Shown here: positions 26,681 to 34,827 of the stretch, piece after piece
How the letters are laid out: the number at the start of each line of letters is the position of its first letter
Numbering within the stretch: position 1 is the stretch's first letter
Assembly (NCBI GenBank): GCA_023664535.1
Contig: JAMPFJ010000002.1
Coordinates: 186,001 to 250,000, forward strand
From: Bacteroidales bacterium
GTDB lineage: Bacteria > Bacillota > Clostridia > Lachnospirales > Lachnospiraceae
Reading direction: 5' to 3'
DNA: 64,000 bases
The notes under the pieces: model-generated
What the model saw: the letters and a program-made list of their open reading frames with translations, nothing else
Databases searched by the model: none
What the model was told of the DNA's origin: nothing
Made by a program: the position numbers and the translations under genes

Positions 26681-27171
26681 ACTGGTTAAGAACTATATTG
26701 GACAGCGTTATCATATGTATCGCTTTTAATGGAGTTGTCGCTTTCGTCTGGCTGCTGGAGCCCATCGGCTTTTCTGTCATGCTGCCAGAGGGAATCAATA
26801 CACCACTCGAAAAACTTACGAAGGCACAGAAAAAACCTCTCAGGCTCATGGAATTGATTTTATATCCGATTTTACTGGCATATATGATTATCAGTGCCTA
26901 TGAAGCCGATGTAAACGGATTCTGGAATCTGTTCTTTACCGCATACATAGAAAATCTCGCTTGGAATTTCGGGGATTTCTTCCTGTTAGACTGGCTGCTG
27001 CGCGCCAAATACACAGACCGTCTCATGGTTCCGGGCACAGAGGGGCATGAAATGTGGAAAACCGGTCCCTGGATGAAAAAGTTCGGGATTTTTGACCATT
27101 GGGTAAAAGGACCGATTTTATGTGCATTACTGAGCTTGATCTGTGCCGGAATCGGAATGCTGATTCGGTAA
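26677..27171 (+). CDS. Hypothetical membrane protein co-transcribed with TetR
   Basis: 164 aa with three to four hydrophobic segments (ILDSVIICIAFNGVVAFVWL, LMELILYPILLAYMIIS, the FFTAYIENLAWNFGDFFLL region, and GPILCALLSLICAGIGML). A conserved-looking polar motif FGDFFLLDWLLRAKYTDRLMVPGTEG (given in part) lies near the middle. No named family recognised. The 4-bp overlap with the TetR gene makes it that regulator's direct target. Confidence 0.7.
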   Translation: MNWLRTILDSVIICIAFNGVVAFVWLLEPIGFSVMLPEGINTPLEKLTKAQKKPLRLMELILYPILLAYMIISAYEADVNGFWNLFFTAYIENLAWNFGDFFLLDWLLRAKYTDRLMVPGTEGHEMWKTGPWMKKFGIFDHWVKGPILCALLSLICAGIGMLIR

Positions 27172-27291
27172 TCACTGGTACAATGACCTTTGTTCCCTGC
27201 TTGACGGAACCCGCACTTTGAACGACTGCAGCAGCCTCCTTGTCATCAAAACAGAAAATCCCACACGTTTTCTTTCCTGTTTCCAATGTTT

Positions 27292-28224
27292 TTAAATTTG
27301 AAGGCTCCACTCTGTAATCACTTTTCTTACTTTTCTGTCAATATCCATGCGGGTTTCTTTACATTCTTCAGGGTATTTTTTTGCAGCCTGAAAAGCCATT
27401 TTGACAAATGTTCCCGAAAAAACAGGCAGCATTGTCCTTAGCATACTCTCCGGAAATATAAAATGCGTCCCATGTTCATAAACTGCAATTTCCACTTTGC
27501 ACTCATGAGGCCTGCTTTTCAGCCTTTCTTCCATTCTGCTAATATACTTAACAGTATCCCACAAAACATCATCTGAAGCCCCGACCAACAGAAGATGCCC
27601 CTTAATATTTTCAACCTTGATCATCTCATCTTCTGTATGGGGATGGGCTTTTTCTGAGTCATCAAACAGTTTCCATGAATTGATCATATCTCCCGTTCTT
27701 TTGCTCTCAGCGGCTATGAGCCGCCAGTAATCCGGGTGCCGATACACAAACGGCATATAAGGAAGAGGCCTGCCTTTATAGGAAAACAGAGATTCACCCT
27801 CTATGGGCCATTCCTTGCAGCCATCCCTTCTGCCCTGCATAAATCCCTGCCAGATAAAATCACTTGGCGTTATGCCTATTGTCAGCGTGATATCCTCAAA
27901 ATAAGATGCGGCCGTCAGGGCAAGCGTTCCGGTAGTGGAAGCGCCGACTATGCCAATCCTGCCCATACCCTGATTTTTTAACCATTTAATTGCCGTTTCT
28001 ATCCGTTCCAGCGGATAATTATGATGACCATAGTCCTTTTTGGCGGGTGACATGGACATAACATGGATGCCAAATTTATGTAACCACTTCACACCGCTTC
28101 GGACCATGTAATCTTCCGAATCGTCCCCAAGCATCAAAATAATTGCTGCATCACGGCCTTCCCTGCATTTCCAATATGCCCCATAAAACCCATCAGGTTC
28201 AGTACTAAAATGTATTTTTTTCAT
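27292..28224 (-). CDS. BAAT/acyl-CoA thioesterase C-terminal domain alpha/beta hydrolase
   Basis: 310 aa alpha/beta-hydrolase. Oxyanion-side strand AAIILMLGDDSEDYM, nucleophile elbow GIVGASTTGTLAL (Ser in GAST), acidic region LLLVGASDDVLW and the late histidine EHGTHFIFPE complete the triad. The arrangement fits BAAT_C proteins, which in Firmicutes often sit beside drug transport genes; substrates are acyl thioesters or amides. ATG at 28224 follows AAGGG; a TTG two codons earlier is too close to it. The upstream relic's stop overlaps this ATG (TGATG). Confidence 0.82.
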   Translation of the reverse strand: MKKIHFSTEPDGFYGAYWKCREGRDAAIILMLGDDSEDYMVRSGVKWLHKFGIHVMSMSPAKKDYGHHNYPLERIETAIKWLKNQGMGRIGIVGASTTGTLALTAASYFEDITLTIGITPSDFIWQGFMQGRRDGCKEWPIEGESLFSYKGRPLPYMPFVYRHPDYWRLIAAESKRTGDMINSWKLFDDSEKAHPHTEDEMIKVENIKGHLLLVGASDDVLWDTVKYISRMEERLKSRPHECKVEIAVYEHGTHFIFPESMLRTMLPVFSGTFVKMAFQAAKKYPEECKETRMDIDRKVRKVITEWSLQI

Positions 28225-28410
28225 CACCAATCGCCCTTTCTATCATGTTTTACACATATCACCGCAAAGCCTAGCGGTTTATACTTTTTAGAGTCAGCCG
28301 CCATCTGCTCTTTTGTTGTAATGCCAAGCTCTATTGCTCTCTCCTGAATTTTGGGTGGATTTTTCCAAACGGCGGCATACCTCTTCCTTTTCCCATGAAC
28401 ATTGCATGTC
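28224..28410 (-). pseudogene. C-terminal remnant, possibly of a methyltransferase
   Basis: A frame without a start codon reads RYAAVWKNPPKIQERAIE, then LGITTKEQMAADSKKYK, PLGFAVICVKHDRK and a TGA that overlaps the hydrolase ATG. It has the feel of a genuine protein end, similar to C-termini of UbiE-like methyltransferases, but I cannot confirm the family. A short ATG frame with a ribosome site (28402) starts in another frame and stops after about 23 codons. Confidence 0.35.
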
Positions 28411-28425
28411 CCTCAAATCAGCAGC

Positions 28426-29430
28426 TTAGACCTTTCCCTGATTCCGCTTGGAAATCAGAATGCCGCCGGTCATGAATACCGCCGTCAGACCTATTACCAT
28501 CAGCATTTGCGGATAAGCAGACAGAATGCTGCCTGTTCGCTGCATTTGTTCGATACCAGCCGCAATCCAGCGCTGCGGGCAGAAATTAGCCGCCATTTTC
28601 ATGGCATCGGGCATTGTGTCATAAGGAAACAAAACGCCGGACAACAATCCCATTGGCATAAGAACCGCACTTCCCACAATCCACAGGCTTTCTTCTTTTT
28701 TCAGCATAGAAGATGCAAACACCATAATGCTGACACTGAGCAGGTTTGTGAGAAACAGCATAAGCAGAAATCCGAAGTCATGTTTTAGCCCGAAATCAAA
28801 ACGTGCAATTTGTGCAATGACAAAGAAGATTGCTGAGCCAAGACAGGAGAAAAACAGGTATGCCCCGGAAACGCCGAGTATATATTTTCCGGTTCCGACA
28901 CCGCTTAACAGTATCCGGTCACGGATACGGTTCTTCTTTTCGTTAATGAGCAGCGCACCGATTAACGAAGATGCGGTCAGTGTCTTAAACAGCAAAAAGG
29001 GAAGCATATTTTTTACTGAAAGTGATTTCTTTGGAGCTTCGTTTATGTTGACCTCCGAGGCAGTACTACCTTCACCTGCATTTTTTAAAAGCAGCTCGAC
29101 CGAGCTGTATATTTCACTTTCCGAAAGCGTTGTAATCAGAATTGCCTCGTCCAAAATAACCGCCATTTCCACATTGCCGCCTACAAGCTTCGTCTGGATT
29201 TCATCTTCCTCATATTCAAAAACCTTATAACCCTCTACCTCACGGAGAGCGGAAATATACTTGTCCCCGTCACTGCCAAGATTGTTTACGACACCGATAT
29301 TGTGCTCATCCGAGTATGGCAGGAGTACGGTCATTAAAAGAAACAGTATGGTCGGCATGATGGTGATAAACTTTACAAATTCCTTGTCACGCAGCAGATA
29401 GATGGATGTATTCCTGAAAATATTAAGCAT
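28426..29430 (-). CDS. ABC-2 type transporter permease, subunit 2
   Basis: 334 aa. One N-terminal helix (FVKFITIMPTILFLLMTVLL), an extracytoplasmic domain (about 45-150), then five helices (KNMLPFLLFKTLTASSLIGA and further). This is the ABC2_membrane_3 layout used by drug and natamycin-type exporters. Start overlaps the preceding permease gene by 8 bases. Last gene of ATPase-permease-permease operon. Confidence 0.87.
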   Translation of the reverse strand: MLNIFRNTSIYLLRDKEFVKFITIMPTILFLLMTVLLPYSDEHNIGVVNNLGSDGDKYISALREVEGYKVFEYEEDEIQTKLVGGNVEMAVILDEAILITTLSESEIYSSVELLLKNAGEGSTASEVNINEAPKKSLSVKNMLPFLLFKTLTASSLIGALLINEKKNRIRDRILLSGVGTGKYILGVSGAYLFFSCLGSAIFFVIAQIARFDFGLKHDFGFLLMLFLTNLLSVSIMVFASSMLKKEESLWIVGSAVLMPMGLLSGVLFPYDTMPDAMKMAANFCPQRWIAAGIEQMQRTGSILSAYPQMLMVIGLTAVFMTGGILISKRNQGKV

Positions 29431-30499
29431 GGCGCACCTCCTTATTCTTTTTCAACGTAAGTACAATGCAGATCATGGACAGCACCGCAAGCACGATTGC
29501 ACTGTAAGCCGTGTTTTTGTCAACAATGTCATTATACAGGCTGATCAGCGCTTTATTTGTCCAGTAAAGCGGACTCAGCTTTATAACATAGCACATAATC
29601 GGCATATTTTCCATCAGATATGCAGGCGTAATGGAACCGCCCAGATAACCGCACATCATTCCAGTTACCAGCGAGGTTTCCTGTGCAACCGTTTTGCTTT
29701 TGCAAAATGTTCCAATCATTATTCCCAGAGAGGTTGAAAATACAATCAAAAGCAGCAAAAGCATGAAGATAAGTGGAAGATTTCCATCCCACCGGACGCC
29801 AAGCACAAGGCTTGAGTAGAGATAGATAATGATAATTTCCGCTATTCCTCCACAGACTGAGGTTAATGCTTTTGCAAACAAAACACCACCATTGCCCACA
29901 CTCGAAATACGGATACGGATATCGGTTCCAAGCTCCTTTTCTTCAATGATGCTCATTGAGGTGAGAAACGCCATAAACAGTATAAGAAACGCTGCCGCTG
30001 CAAAGGTATAGTAAATCTTGGAAGTGGTTTTTTTGATGTTCATATTGTTTTCCATTATCATAACCTCGCCTGACGGATTCCCATAGCGGTCAGATAACTG
30101 CAAAAACATGCTGCGGGTAATTTCACCGCCAACCGGCTCATTAAACTCAGAACGAAAATAATCAAAGCCGTCTGCGGTTATGTTGATTACGGCAAATGCC
30201 TTACTTTGTTCAACGTCCGTCTTAGCGGCTTCAAAATCACTTACCTCCTCAAAGGCAACGCCTGTGGAAGAAGCTATTTTTTTCGATATCTCTGTAAATT
30301 TTTCCAAATGTCCGGCATCCGCATTTTCCGTACAATAAAATATCTTTCCGTCTTCAAAGGTGTCATAATCGCTGTCTATGTAATTCTCCAAAGCAAAAGA
30401 GAAAAAGGTGACAAAAATAACCGGCAGCAGAAAAAGAAAAAGGATATTTACTTTACTGCTAAAATATTTTTTCATTTCTTTACCTATAATTACGCCCAT
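29423..30499 (-). CDS. ABC-2 type transporter permease, subunit 1
   Basis: 358 aa from ATG 30499 (MGVIIGKEMKKYFSSKV) with GGAGGAT just before; the frame is open 22 codons further up but without a ribosome site. First helix NILFLFLLPVIFVTFFSFAL, outer domain (about 40-170), then helices KIYYTFAAAAFLILFMAFLT and four more. Partner of the next permease; both are energised by the ATPase 10 bases upstream. Confidence 0.87.
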   Translation of the reverse strand: MGVIIGKEMKKYFSSKVNILFLFLLPVIFVTFFSFALENYIDSDYDTFEDGKIFYCTENADAGHLEKFTEISKKIASSTGVAFEEVSDFEAAKTDVEQSKAFAVINITADGFDYFRSEFNEPVGGEITRSMFLQLSDRYGNPSGEVMIMENNMNIKKTTSKIYYTFAAAAFLILFMAFLTSMSIIEEKELGTDIRIRISSVGNGGVLFAKALTSVCGGIAEIIIIYLYSSLVLGVRWDGNLPLIFMLLLLLIVFSTSLGIMIGTFCKSKTVAQETSLVTGMMCGYLGGSITPAYLMENMPIMCYVIKLSPLYWTNKALISLYNDIVDKNTAYSAIVLAVLSMICIVLTLKKNKEVRHA

Positions 30500-30509
30500 G
30501 TCATCCTCC

Positions 30510-31238
30510 TTAATCCCTGAGGTCTGTGCCTGTAAGCTGTAAGAAAATCTGCTCCATAGAAGCATCGCTCATGCCTGTCTTTTGCATAATTTCTTCCTTC
30601 GTTCCAGCAGCAATAATATTTCCGTGGTCGATTACCGTAATTTTGGAGCAGATATCTTCCACCTCGGGCATATAATGCGTGGTGTAAATAATCGCTGCAC
30701 CCTGGCGGTTCAGCTCCTTCACGTTTTCCATAATGCGGTTGCGGGACTGCGGGTCAATACCAACCGTCGGCTCGTCCATAATGATGAGCTTCGGAGAATG
30801 TGCAATTCCACATGCCATATTCAGCCTGCGTTTCATTCCACCCGAAAACTCACCCGATTTTTTGTCCTTTACATCGGTAAGCCCTACAAAGTCCAAAGCC
30901 TTTGCAACCCTCTCTTTCAGCTCCGCACCCTTGAAGCCATAAAGTGCGCAAAAGAACCGGATATTTTCGGTAGGCGTAAGCTCAGGGTAAATTGCCAAAT
31001 CCTGTGGGACATAACCTACATTTTTATTCCATTCCCGAATACTTTTGCCGCCATCAAAGGAAATGCTGCCTTCATATGGGAGAAGTCCCAGTATGCAGTT
31101 CATTGTGGTCGATTTTCCCGCACCGTTCGGCCCTAAAATTCCGTGAATTTCTCCAGCCTCAACAGCAAGGCTTATGCCGTTCACTGCGGTAAAATCATGA
31201 TAGCTTTTCTTCAGGTTGCTGATTTCTAAAATCTTCAT
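30510..31238 (-). CDS. ABC transporter ATP-binding protein (ABC-2 exporter)
   Basis: 242 aa. Walker A GPNGAGKSTTMN, Q-loop YVPQDLAIYPELT, signature EFSGGMKRRLNMA, Walker B LIIMDEPTVGID and H-loop YTTHYM. Drug-resistance (CcmA/NatA) type. AAGGAGGATTTAC before the ATG. A GTTAG-N6-CTAAC site lies 22 bases upstream of the start, so the whole exporter belongs to the same local regulon. Confidence 0.93.
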   Translation of the reverse strand: MKILEISNLKKSYHDFTAVNGISLAVEAGEIHGILGPNGAGKSTTMNCILGLLPYEGSISFDGGKSIREWNKNVGYVPQDLAIYPELTPTENIRFFCALYGFKGAELKERVAKALDFVGLTDVKDKKSGEFSGGMKRRLNMACGIAHSPKLIIMDEPTVGIDPQSRNRIMENVKELNRQGAAIIYTTHYMPEVEDICSKITVIDHGNIIAAGTKEEIMQKTGMSDASMEQIFLQLTGTDLRD

Positions 31239-31260
31239 GTAAATCCTCCTTCAAAATATC

Positions 31261-31276
31261 GTTAGTTTTAACTAAC
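31261..31276. promoter_or_regulatory. GTTAG-N6-CTAAC operator (site 5)
   Basis: GTTAGTTTTAACTAAC, a full 16-bp palindrome, between the exporter ATPase start and the LCMT gene end. The matching -35/-10 is less clear than for the other sites (a possible -35 TTGAAA lies further upstream on the minus strand). Confidence 0.65.
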
Positions 31277-31349
31277 CATCAGATATGCCAAGACTGCCCC
31301 TTAGAATTTATTTTCAACCTTTCACATTTGCCAGCCTCTCTGCCGTATT

Positions 31350-32159
31350 TCAATTCTTTCGCAACACAACCAGTTTATTGGAAATATTCTTTACCATCGG
31401 TATCCACCCAAACAAACGGTATATGGGCATAATGATTTTCATTCCCTCTGCCAGGCTCACATCACGCACCCATCTGTATTCAGGCGCAAGATTGGCAAGC
31501 TCCCTGCCCGATTTAATCCCCCATGTGAATTTTGCCTTTGTCTTCTCGATGGACTTTTCCTTCACATTTTTTACTACCCACGGACTCATGACTTCCATAA
31601 TCACCTCTGCCGAATCAAACCTCCCGCTGATAATCGAAAGTATCTTTTTTACATCCTGTTCTGACAGATACATCACCAGCCCTTCTATGATAACCAGTAC
31701 CCTGCCGCCCGTCTCTTCTATCTCATCTGCCCAGCCCTCGTCCATTGCCGACCTGGCAATCATAGAAATATGTCCGTCCTCTTCCAGAAACATCCGGCGG
31801 ACTTCTATCGTTTCCGGAAGGTCAAGATTATACCAGCGAACCGCCGAACCGGCATGCAGCCGGTAGACTCTCGTATCCAGCCCACAGGCAATATTGACAA
31901 CCGTTCCCTGGGGATTTTTCCTAAGAAAATTTTCTGCCATCTTATCCAATAACAGGGTTCGGGCAATCACTCCCTTAGACATCATGCTGTCCTTTCCCGC
32001 AGATGAAAAATCATAATCCATGCGGGACACAATCTCCACTGCCTTGTCATCGTGAAATTTTGCGCCTCTCTGCTTAGAATAGGCGGCACGGGCATATAAT
32101 GTCTGCAACATTGTCTCCGGCACACCCTGCATTTTTATTTTTTTCATATTCCCCATCAT
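31350..32159 (-). CDS. LCMT-family class I SAM-dependent methyltransferase
   Basis: 269 aa. Family marks: YARAAYSKQRGAKFHDDKA, SAM motif VVNIACGLDTRVYRL (about 87-101), LDLPETIEVRR, then VLVIIEGLVMYLSEQDVKKI. The family (leucine carboxyl / O-methyltransferase, Tcmp-like) methylates carboxylates or polyketide-like hydroxyls; actual substrate unknown. Two adjacent ATG codons follow a GGAGA site. Third methyltransferase of the window with the GTTAG operator in its promoter. Confidence 0.85.
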   Translation of the reverse strand: MMGNMKKIKMQGVPETMLQTLYARAAYSKQRGAKFHDDKAVEIVSRMDYDFSSAGKDSMMSKGVIARTLLLDKMAENFLRKNPQGTVVNIACGLDTRVYRLHAGSAVRWYNLDLPETIEVRRMFLEEDGHISMIARSAMDEGWADEIEETGGRVLVIIEGLVMYLSEQDVKKILSIISGRFDSAEVIMEVMSPWVVKNVKEKSIEKTKAKFTWGIKSGRELANLAPEYRWVRDVSLAEGMKIIMPIYRLFGWIPMVKNISNKLVVLRKN

Positions 32160-32214
32160 TCACTCTCCTGTTTTTATAACTCATTCACTGTGGCACGGTT
32201 CCTTTTTTACAAAA

Positions 32215-32266
32215 GTTAGTCATCGCTAACCATTTCGAGTTTACCACACCACTAAAAACATGTCAA
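32215..32266 (-). promoter_or_regulatory. Promoter with GTTAG-N6-CTAAC operator (site 6)
   Basis: Minus-strand -35 TTGACA (32261-32266), -10 TAAACT (32238-32243), spacing 17. The palindrome GTTAGTCATCGCTAAC (32215-32230) starts 7 bases after the -10, almost the same layout as at 10190-10242. Confidence 0.7.
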
Positions 32267-32293
32267 GAACCCCCTCGGCTTTTCTATGCTTTC

Positions 32294-32575
32294 TCACCTC
32301 TCCCGCTCTCTCACCATATCGTACATGAAGCTCTTTTCATCCATCTGCCGTACATTTACCTGCTTGAAGCCTAAATGCTCGTACTTATCTCTTTTCATTT
32401 TTGCATCCGTAGATAAAATTACCGGCAGATGCTCCCTGTCCGCTATCTCAAATGCAGTTTCGACAAGCGGTCTCATAAATCCCTGTCCCTGATATTCTTT
32501 TTTGACGGCAAGTAACTCAATCTGTACAAATGCCCTCTTTTCCTTTTTATGATTATATCCTAACTTAATTCCCAA
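32294..32575 (-). pseudogene. GNAT acetyltransferase, 3' half only
   Basis: About 93 codons with the acetyl-CoA-binding core: VQIELLAVKKEYQGQGFMRP, then LPVILSTDAKMKRDKYEHLG. The N-terminal half (about 90-100 aa) of a normal GNAT protein is missing; the frame runs directly into the PIN toxin gene, which overlaps by 16 bases. There is no ATG. The toxin-antitoxin pair appears to have landed here and cut the gene. Confidence 0.65.
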
Positions 32576-32943
32576 ATCATTGTACGCATCTCTTCAACTG
32601 GGTAATGTTTTATATTTCCTGTAACCAACCTTGACTTTGTTGCCCTTGCAGTAACATAGAACGGAATATCTTTTTCATCCACCATATTCCCTTCGAGATA
32701 GTCTTTTTCATTTACTTCAACCATCAAAGCATTTGTAAAAAACCAATCCATCAGATAATTTATATCTTCGTCATCAAATCCAAATTGTGGTCTTCTAAGC
32801 ACATCATCATATTCTGACATAATTGCCTCAGAAACAACTACATCATATACGCCAGCCAACACACGATCCAAAAACAGATAACATACACCATTCGGATTCA
32901 ACAAAGCGGAAACAATTATATTCGTATCTATCACAACCTGCAT
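32560..32943 (-). CDS. PIN-domain toxin of a toxin-antitoxin pair
   Basis: 127 aa from ATG 32943 (GAGGG upstream; an in-frame ATG at 32958 overlaps the antitoxin end). PIN motifs: VVIDTNIIVSALLN (first Asp), EAIMSEYDDVLRRP (Glu), VDEKDIPFYVTA (Asp pair) and LVTGNIKHYP. This is the COG1569 'putative toxin component, PIN family' ribonuclease type, which cuts RNA when its antitoxin is lost. Directly follows its antitoxin gene. Confidence 0.88.
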   Translation of the reverse strand: MQVVIDTNIIVSALLNPNGVCYLFLDRVLAGVYDVVVSEAIMSEYDDVLRRPQFGFDDEDINYLMDWFFTNALMVEVNEKDYLEGNMVDEKDIPFYVTARATKSRLVTGNIKHYPVEEMRTMIWELS

Positions 32944-32947
32944 AATA

Positions 32948-33151
32948 TTATCCCTCATGTATAACTTTATCTATTTCTTCCATAGTCATTGGATTGCTTT
33001 TTACATATTTTTCTCGCATTTTTGCCAGCCTTGTCTGTTCTTCATTCTTTCTGCCTTTTGAATTTATGAAACTTTTAACAAGACTCAACACCAGCACTTG
33101 TTCATCTGGCTCTAATGCCTGAATATCATTTATGTCCCTTGCTGTTACCAT
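32948..33151 (-). CDS. Antitoxin partner of the PIN toxin
   Basis: 67 aa. Helical: VTARDINDIQALEPDEQVLV, then SLVKSFINSKGRK, and a C-terminal MTMEEIDKVIHEG, the kind of toxin-binding tail seen in short antitoxins paired with COG1569 PIN proteins. AGGAAG-like ribosome site. Its promoter is the second copy of the 42-bp promoter repeat. Confidence 0.75.
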   Translation of the reverse strand: MVTARDINDIQALEPDEQVLVLSLVKSFINSKGRKNEEQTRLAKMREKYVKSNPMTMEEIDKVIHEG

Positions 33152-33188
33152 ACCATCACACTTCCTTTCTGAAGTAAACCCCTTCTAT

Positions 33189-33230
33189 ATTACTCATAGT
33201 ATATCCATTTTTCATAAAAATGTCTATATG
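33189..33230 (-). promoter_or_regulatory. Toxin-antitoxin promoter, copy 2 of a 42-bp repeat
   Basis: Same layout as 11220-11261: -35 TAGACA, 17 bases, -10 TATACT on the minus strand. Only two differences in 42 bases. Upstream, minus-strand DNA (about 33223-33350) reads like the end of another lost protein. Confidence 0.7.
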
Positions 33231-33417
33231 GCACCGCTTTCGCCACATTCCTCTAATCCATTCCCCACTTCTTCCGCATTTTCAAGAATTTTTATATGTT
33301 CTGACTTATCTTTAAATTCTACCAAATCTTTTTCTTTCAAGATAAATTATTTTCCGTTTAAATGCCTAAAATAATGCCAACCATATAATGCAGCTTGCAC
33401 TCTTTAACGTTACTTCT

Positions 33418-34007
33418 TTATTTTATATATCTCTTTAATTCAGATTTACAACTTAAATATAGACCCACAGGTAATCGTGTTTGTAGCCAATAAATTTCTG
33501 CATCTTCATAGAACTCTTTATCTGTATCATTATTAAAAATATCTTTGTTTGTATCAACAATTTTGCTAATAGTATAGCAAATTTACAAAATTCTTCTTTA
33601 TTGTATTCCTCTACCATACTTGGTCTATTTTCATAATATGTCATTCTAATCCTATTCAAATAATTAACTGATTGTTTTGAACCATATGTCGAAATATAAC
33701 CGCCTAATCTGTATAATCTTTCAGATACCTCTTTTGTTAATTTTAATTCTCCCTCGCGATACTTTTGAATTTTATATTCTAATTTATTATATTCCTTATT
33801 ACCTAAATATACTTTAATCGCCAGTTGCAAAATCTCCGAAATATCATATTCTATATTTTTATAATTTTCCATATAATTTGTCATATGAATTTTACTTATT
33901 TCTCTTTTAATATTTAACTTTTGAAAATAATTATTAACAAAAAATCCTACTATAGTTATAATTGATGGTACAAAAATATCTAAATAATCTACAAAACTAT
34001 CTGCCAT
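33418..34007 (-). pseudogene. Hypothetical membrane-anchored protein gene with a frameshift
   Basis: The ATG frame at 34007 has an N-terminal helix (IFVPSIITIVGFFVNNYF) and a long charged helical part (IKREISKIHMTNYMENYKN and on). Near 33580 the reading becomes implausible, while another frame continues sensibly as SKIVDTNKDIFNNDTDKEFY, then YWLQTRLPVGLYLSCKSELK, ending at 33418. One lost T in the TTT of the TGTAAATTTGC stretch explains it. The undamaged protein would have about 195 aa. Resembles small membrane-helix proteins of unknown role; the ATG frame alone gives 184 aa. Confidence 0.5.
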
Positions 34008-34046
34008 AATAATTTCTCCCTATAACAGCCAAATAATATTTCTAGT

Positions 34047-34260
34047 GTAAACGCTCCATAGTCAGTACCTTGACAAAAGCAAGCCACTCATTAGAGTGGC
34101 ACCAGCACTTACTTTGAGCTTGTTTGTTTTCTGCAGTAATCAGGCAGCTACTCTGACCATGGCAAAAGATTTTCTAAAAAACTGAAATCCGTATCATCCA
34201 TGTGTTTTGGAATCTCTGATAATAAATATTCGAAATAATCATATGGCTTTATGTTGTTTG
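34047..34260 (-). mobile_element. IS66-family 3' end remnant
   Basis: Minus-strand codons NNIKPYDYFEYLLSEIPKHM followed by LENLLPW match the well-conserved C-terminus of IS66 transposases (NGLNPYEYLxyLLexiP...LLPW). A possible terminal repeat GTAAACGCTCC lies at 34047-34057, as IS66 ends start with GTAAGCG-like bases. The rest of the element is gone. Confidence 0.6.
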
Positions 34261-34465
34261 CCCGCTTCAAAGTCTCAACTTCTCTGCTAAAACTTCTTTT
34301 CTGATAATCTTCCATATCATCATTACCAATATGCTTATCAAATAATTTAATTGCATATTCGTTATCAAAGTCATCTTTACATCTATAAACAGTAGCCATA
34401 TTACCTTCTTGCGAAATTTTCTCAATTATGCGATATTGGTCACCAATATATACTGCTCTTGCCAT
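34148..34465 (-). pseudogene. Ser/Thr protein kinase N-terminus fused to IS66 tail
   Basis: 105-aa frame. Residues 1-65 begin a eukaryote-like kinase: YRIIEKISQEGNMATVYRCK, then EYAIKLFDK (VAIK-type lysine) and SREVETLKR (helix C Glu). From about residue 69 the sequence changes to the IS66 transposase C-terminus. The kinase is thus truncated before its catalytic loop. AAGGGTGG ribosome site intact, so a fusion peptide may still be made. Confidence 0.65.
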
Positions 34466-34827
34466 TCCACATCCACCCTTTCCCTACTATAATAAAAAAG
34501 CATTCCTTTACACATAATATGTCTTTAGATACCTACCATCACCAACAGTTATTCCGTAATAAATAAAATCAAATTATAAATTTTCATAAGCTACAAATAT
34601 CAAAAATTTATTAAACTAAATATAATTATATCACAACTACAAGTCAAATTGTGAATAAAATAACTCCTTTTACAAATTTTTTAATAGAGATGAGCAAAAT
34701 GCATTGATCTTGAAATAGGATTTGGCAGTTAGTATTGAAATGTTAAAAATAGCTGTTTTTTAGGCATGGCAAAGCTAACGTAAGTCCAAAACATACGAAA
34801 ATCAGATTTTATGCAGTTAGAAAAACA
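34466..34827. other. AT-rich stretch without genes
   Basis: No frame with coding character, no ribosome site and no strong hairpin on either strand. It lies between the kinase relic and a transposase relic and looks like decayed insertion DNA. Confidence 0.4.

Noticed and set aside
27172..27310. Minus-strand frame with ETGKKTCGIFCFDDKEAAAV and further coding-like sequence
   Set aside because: Continues into the antisense of the 26677 gene, lacks a start and cannot be tied to a family; may be a tiny relic but is not supported enough to annotate.
33223..33350. Minus-strand frame ending LENAEEVGNGLEECGESGAI
   Set aside because: No start codon and only about 40 codons; probably the end of a lost gene under the toxin-antitoxin promoter.
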